Under the pieces are notes generated by a model. It saw only the letters and a program-made list of their open reading frames with translations, made no database searches and was not told the DNA's origin. From NCBI RefSeq assembly GCF_023715705.1, contig NZ_JAMBOS010000015.1, positions 23,738-87,737 on the forward strand: 64,000 nt of DNA, given 5' to 3'. Positions within the stretch are counted from its first letter, which is position 1. The number at the start of each line of letters is the position of its first letter. The translations under genes were made by a program, and so were the position numbers. Origin of the DNA: Halalkalibacter oceani. GTDB lineage: Bacteria > Bacillota > Bacilli > Bacillales > Bacillaceae_D. Shown one piece after another: positions 62,039 to 64,000 of the stretch.

Positions 62039-62866
62039 TTACCGATCATGAAATTCTGATTTTGTCAGCAATTCCTTCGCCGAACAAGTTAGCAGCCTGT
62101 CAGTCGACGCTTTTTCATCCCATGCCGTCGCGACAAGCCGGAAGCCGCAATAATAACCGAGCCAAAGTGGAATACCGCGTTGCCTGTCACCATATAAATA
62201 GCGATAATGAAGCCTTCTGTCAGGCAAATCAAGATTAGGCCTCAGCCACTGCTCAAACCAATCCCTGTTCCATGTCCGGTCGTAATATCTTGTCCATACT
62301 GCCATGCGTTCCGTGCCGAGCTCTTCTTTCACGGCATGTTCGGCCAACCCTTCCATGACAATCGACTCTAATAACGTAATCTCCTGCTCCGTCACCTTAG
62401 TCTGAAACAGTCGACAGCAATGATGGTATTCATGTGTCAGCAAAGCTCGCAGTTCCTCTTCCTCAATTGCCGGATGAATAAAAAGAATGACCGCTTCCGG
62501 TAAGGTCAGCCCCATTTTTCCTCCGAGTTGTTCCGATAAAAAGCGATTGCGCTCCTCAATCGGCAGCAGATAAATTTTCACTTCGGGCCCCGTCCATTTT
62601 TGCCGCAACCGGCGATATTGCTCGGCGACAATCCGCCAAGGCTCCTCGCGCTCCAGCCATTGGGGAGCAGGAGGCTGGTCAGGATGCAACAATCCGGCCT
62701 GCAGCAAATGGTCCTGCAATGCCTGAGCATCCTTTGTCTGAAAGACATCGCAAAGCGGCCTTATCAATGTTTTCCTGGCGACATTGACCTTTTCGGTTAA
62801 GCTCTCCGCCTTCTCCCATTGCTCGGCATACATCCGCAGCCATCTATCCGTTCGCACCACACCCAT
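62039..62866 (-). CDS. yjaZ: YjaZ-like DUF2268 putative Zn protease
   Basis: 275 residues from ATG 62866 (GAGGAGGG upstream; frame open to 62965). The zinc motif ALLTHEYHHCC (HExxH) is near residue 145, followed about 25 residues later by SIVMEGLAEHAVKEE with the third ligand region; the C-terminal LWLGYYCGFRLVATAW is shared by the DUF2268 family. Cytosolic, with no signal. In B. subtilis yjaZ lies near fabHA-fabF and trpS. Confidence 0.88.
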   Translation of the reverse strand: MGVVRTDRWLRMYAEQWEKAESLTEKVNVARKTLIRPLCDVFQTKDAQALQDHLLQAGLLHPDQPPAPQWLEREEPWRIVAEQYRRLRQKWTGPEVKIYLLPIEERNRFLSEQLGGKMGLTLPEAVILFIHPAIEEEELRALLTHEYHHCCRLFQTKVTEQEITLLESIVMEGLAEHAVKEELGTERMAVWTRYYDRTWNRDWFEQWLRPNLDLPDRRLHYRYLYGDRQRGIPLWLGYYCGFRLVATAWDEKASTDRLLTCSAKELLTKSEFHDR

Positions 62867-63011
62867 GCTTTTCCCTCCTCTCATTACTATATGAAGAAAA
62901 ATGATAATATGAACCTTCATCTGTCCAGGTTCATCATCGGTTCGCTGGAGATTCGCAGTTTTCACTTTTTTATAATTATGTAAAAATAAGAAGAAAAAGG
63001 AGGGGATCTTG

Positions 63012-63290
63012 ATGGCAACCGGAAGAGAACAACAGTTGGAAGCTTATTATCGTTTAGTGGACGAGCTTACCGAGACATGCGGAAAAACAAACCATTTGGC
63101 CGCCCATCTCGGGATTGAAACGAGGTATGTCAAATGCTCCTTTTACAAAGAACAGCTCGAACAGCTTGAAGAGATTCAAACCTATTTTCGAAAAGTGGGA
63201 ATGAGCGCCGCCCAAACGACGGAGAACGAAATTTTGACGATGGCTCTCAGCCATTTCTATCAATTTGTGAAGCATATTGAAAACGAGTAA
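63012..63290 (+). CDS. Small protein of unknown function
   Basis: 92 residues from ATG 63012 (TTG 63009 also possible; AAGGAGGGG upstream). Soluble, mostly helical: REQQLEAYYRLVDELTETCG, RYVKCSFYKEQLEQLEEI, ENEILTMALSHFYQFVKHI. Two Cys. No family recognised. First of three small plus-strand genes at the right end. Confidence 0.65.
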   Translation: MATGREQQLEAYYRLVDELTETCGKTNHLAAHLGIETRYVKCSFYKEQLEQLEEIQTYFRKVGMSAAQTTENEILTMALSHFYQFVKHIENE

Positions 63291-63378
63291 GTTTCAAAGC
63301 AAAGGGCTTTCTCCTTGAACAAAGTCAAGCCGTAACGAATAAGATAAAGAAAAATAGTGCGCAGAGTGGGTGAAAAAC

Positions 63379-63510
63379 ATGGACGACAAATTCCAACGCG
63401 GTCTTTTGTTTGTCATGACGCTTTTTATTGTCATCAGCTTCCTGCTTGACTTAGGAAATGGCGAACCGAGTGACGTCCCTGCCAGTCCTTTATTCGTATT
63501 TAATTCTTAA
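63379..63510 (+). CDS. Small single-pass membrane protein
   Basis: 43 residues from ATG 63379; GAGTGGGTGAA upstream is a moderate ribosome binding site. MDDKFQRG, then the hydrophobic LLFVMTLFIVISFLLDLG, then a short extracytoplasmic or cytoplasmic tail GEPSDVPASPLFVFNS. It lies 22 bases before the next gene, suggesting co-transcription. Function unknown. Confidence 0.55.
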   Translation: MDDKFQRGLLFVMTLFIVISFLLDLGNGEPSDVPASPLFVFNS

Positions 63511-63532
63511 TTACTATAAGGAGGGGTTTTAT

Positions 63533-63958
63533 ATGTTTCCAAATGGCTCACCACCTCCTTATCGCAATCCGTACCTTTATGGTCAGGGGCAGCAGCAAGC
63601 GCCTCCTCCGAATCAATTCAACCAGAAAAAACAGCAGAAAGCTAAAGCAAATAACCTGGTATCAGGGCTCACTCCAAATGAAATTGCCGTGATTATCGCC
63701 TTGTTAACCAATGCCCTTCACGTCCAGTCTATTCTTGTCGACAGAGATCAAACCGTTCAAATACTGCTTGAAGGCTCCTTACGAAAAAGATCCGAACTCG
63801 ATAAGCTTATTGACCAAGTCCGTGATGTACCTGTCGGCGACTTTTTATCCTCTTTATTAAATAATCCGCCTCCAAAAATCAAAACCACCCGTGAGAACGG
63901 GTGGTTTGTTCTACGGCTGGAAGCCTTTGTTGCTGACCAGACCCTAAAGGGCCACTGA
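63533..63958 (+). CDS. Protein with Pro/Gln/Tyr-rich N-terminus, unknown function
   Basis: 141 residues from ATG 63533 (AAGGAGGGG upstream); the frame is open to 63458, but the site fixes this start. N-terminal FPNGSPPPYRNPYLYGQGQQQ is coat-protein-like low complexity, then a helical core LTPNEIAVIIALLTNALHVQSILVDRDQTVQILL and LDKLIDQVRDVPVGDFLSSLL. The last about 25 codons read across a perfect terminator-like hairpin at 63882-63907, so the natural end may have been near codon 116. Possibly a spore protein. Confidence 0.65.
   Translation: MFPNGSPPPYRNPYLYGQGQQQAPPPNQFNQKKQQKAKANNLVSGLTPNEIAVIIALLTNALHVQSILVDRDQTVQILLEGSLRKRSELDKLIDQVRDVPVGDFLSSLLNNPPPKIKTTRENGWFVLRLEAFVADQTLKGH
63882..63907. 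terminator. Hairpin inside the 3' end of the 63533 gene
   Basis: AAACCACCCGT and ACGGGTGGTTT form a perfect 11-base-pair stem with the loop GAGA; T-rich sequence flanks both sides (GTTCT on plus, TGATTTTTGG on minus). Confidence 0.55.
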
Positions 63959-64000
63959 ACGGTTCGCCATTTGTACTTCTTCTACTGGCCAGACCTCAAA

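Overview
The window comes from a Bacillaceae chromosome. From about 29 kb to the right end it carries the block known from Bacillus subtilis as fabI, yjbQ, prpE, yjbO, nadK, yjbM, yjbL, yjbK, yjbJ, yjbI, yjbH (spxH), pepF, coiA, cls, mecA, yjbE, spxA, yjbC, and then trpS, yjbA and yjaZ. The opp operon that lies beside trpS in B. subtilis is missing. In its place are an RND efflux pair, a secreted glycosidase-like protein, a TrhA-type membrane protein, a cation exchanger and others. The species cannot be fixed from this sequence; an environmental or alkaliphilic Bacillus relative is a reasonable guess.

Bases 1-23.6 kb form an accessory island that I interpret as a spore-surface (exosporium or crust) glycosylation locus. 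It holds a dTDP-L-rhamnose operon (rmlA-rmlB-rmlD-rmlC) with a glycosyltransferase; four enzyme types matching the WbpA/WbpB/WbpE/WbpD route to 2,3-diacetamido-2,3-dideoxy-uronic acid sugar nucleotides; two further SDR epimerase-type enzymes; about eight glycosyltransferases, four of them paralogues; a CgeB-like glycosyltransferase; two coiled-coil proteins with a shared N-terminal motif; and several small or Gly/Cys-rich proteins. Three sites match the sigma-K consensus AC-N16-CATANNNTA exactly, upstream of a GT2 gene, the 15919 gene and the 23218 gene. This ties the locus to the mother cell late in sporulation. A degraded collagen-like gene (about 1637-2005) may be a lost glycan acceptor, and one of the four paralogous glycosyltransferases carries an in-frame TGA. 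In B. subtilis (cotO-cotZYXWV) and the B. cereus group (rml, exsY/cotY, bclA), spore-surface genes also sit beside fabI, which supports the reading.

Bases 23.9-29 kb hold an S-layer-anchored LamG/metallophosphoesterase protein whose candidate promoter has a perfect palindrome as spacer, and an orphan DeoR-type regulator. fabI follows with a FapR operator.

From 30 kb on the genes are mostly core: potassium/proton antiport, Ap4A hydrolysis, NAD kinase, the small alarmone synthetase RelQ, Spx control (spxA, spxH, mecA), competence (coiA), phospholipid synthesis (cls) and tryptophanyl-tRNA synthetase. A yybP-ykoY manganese riboswitch with its own terminator lies at 55842-56005, ahead of a CaCA-family exchanger. 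An intergenic hairpin repeat occurs in at least four copies or partial copies, all between convergent genes. No tRNA, rRNA or CRISPR array was seen. Several small genes (15693, 51742, 60852 on the minus strand; 63379 on the plus strand) are supported by strong ribosome binding sites.
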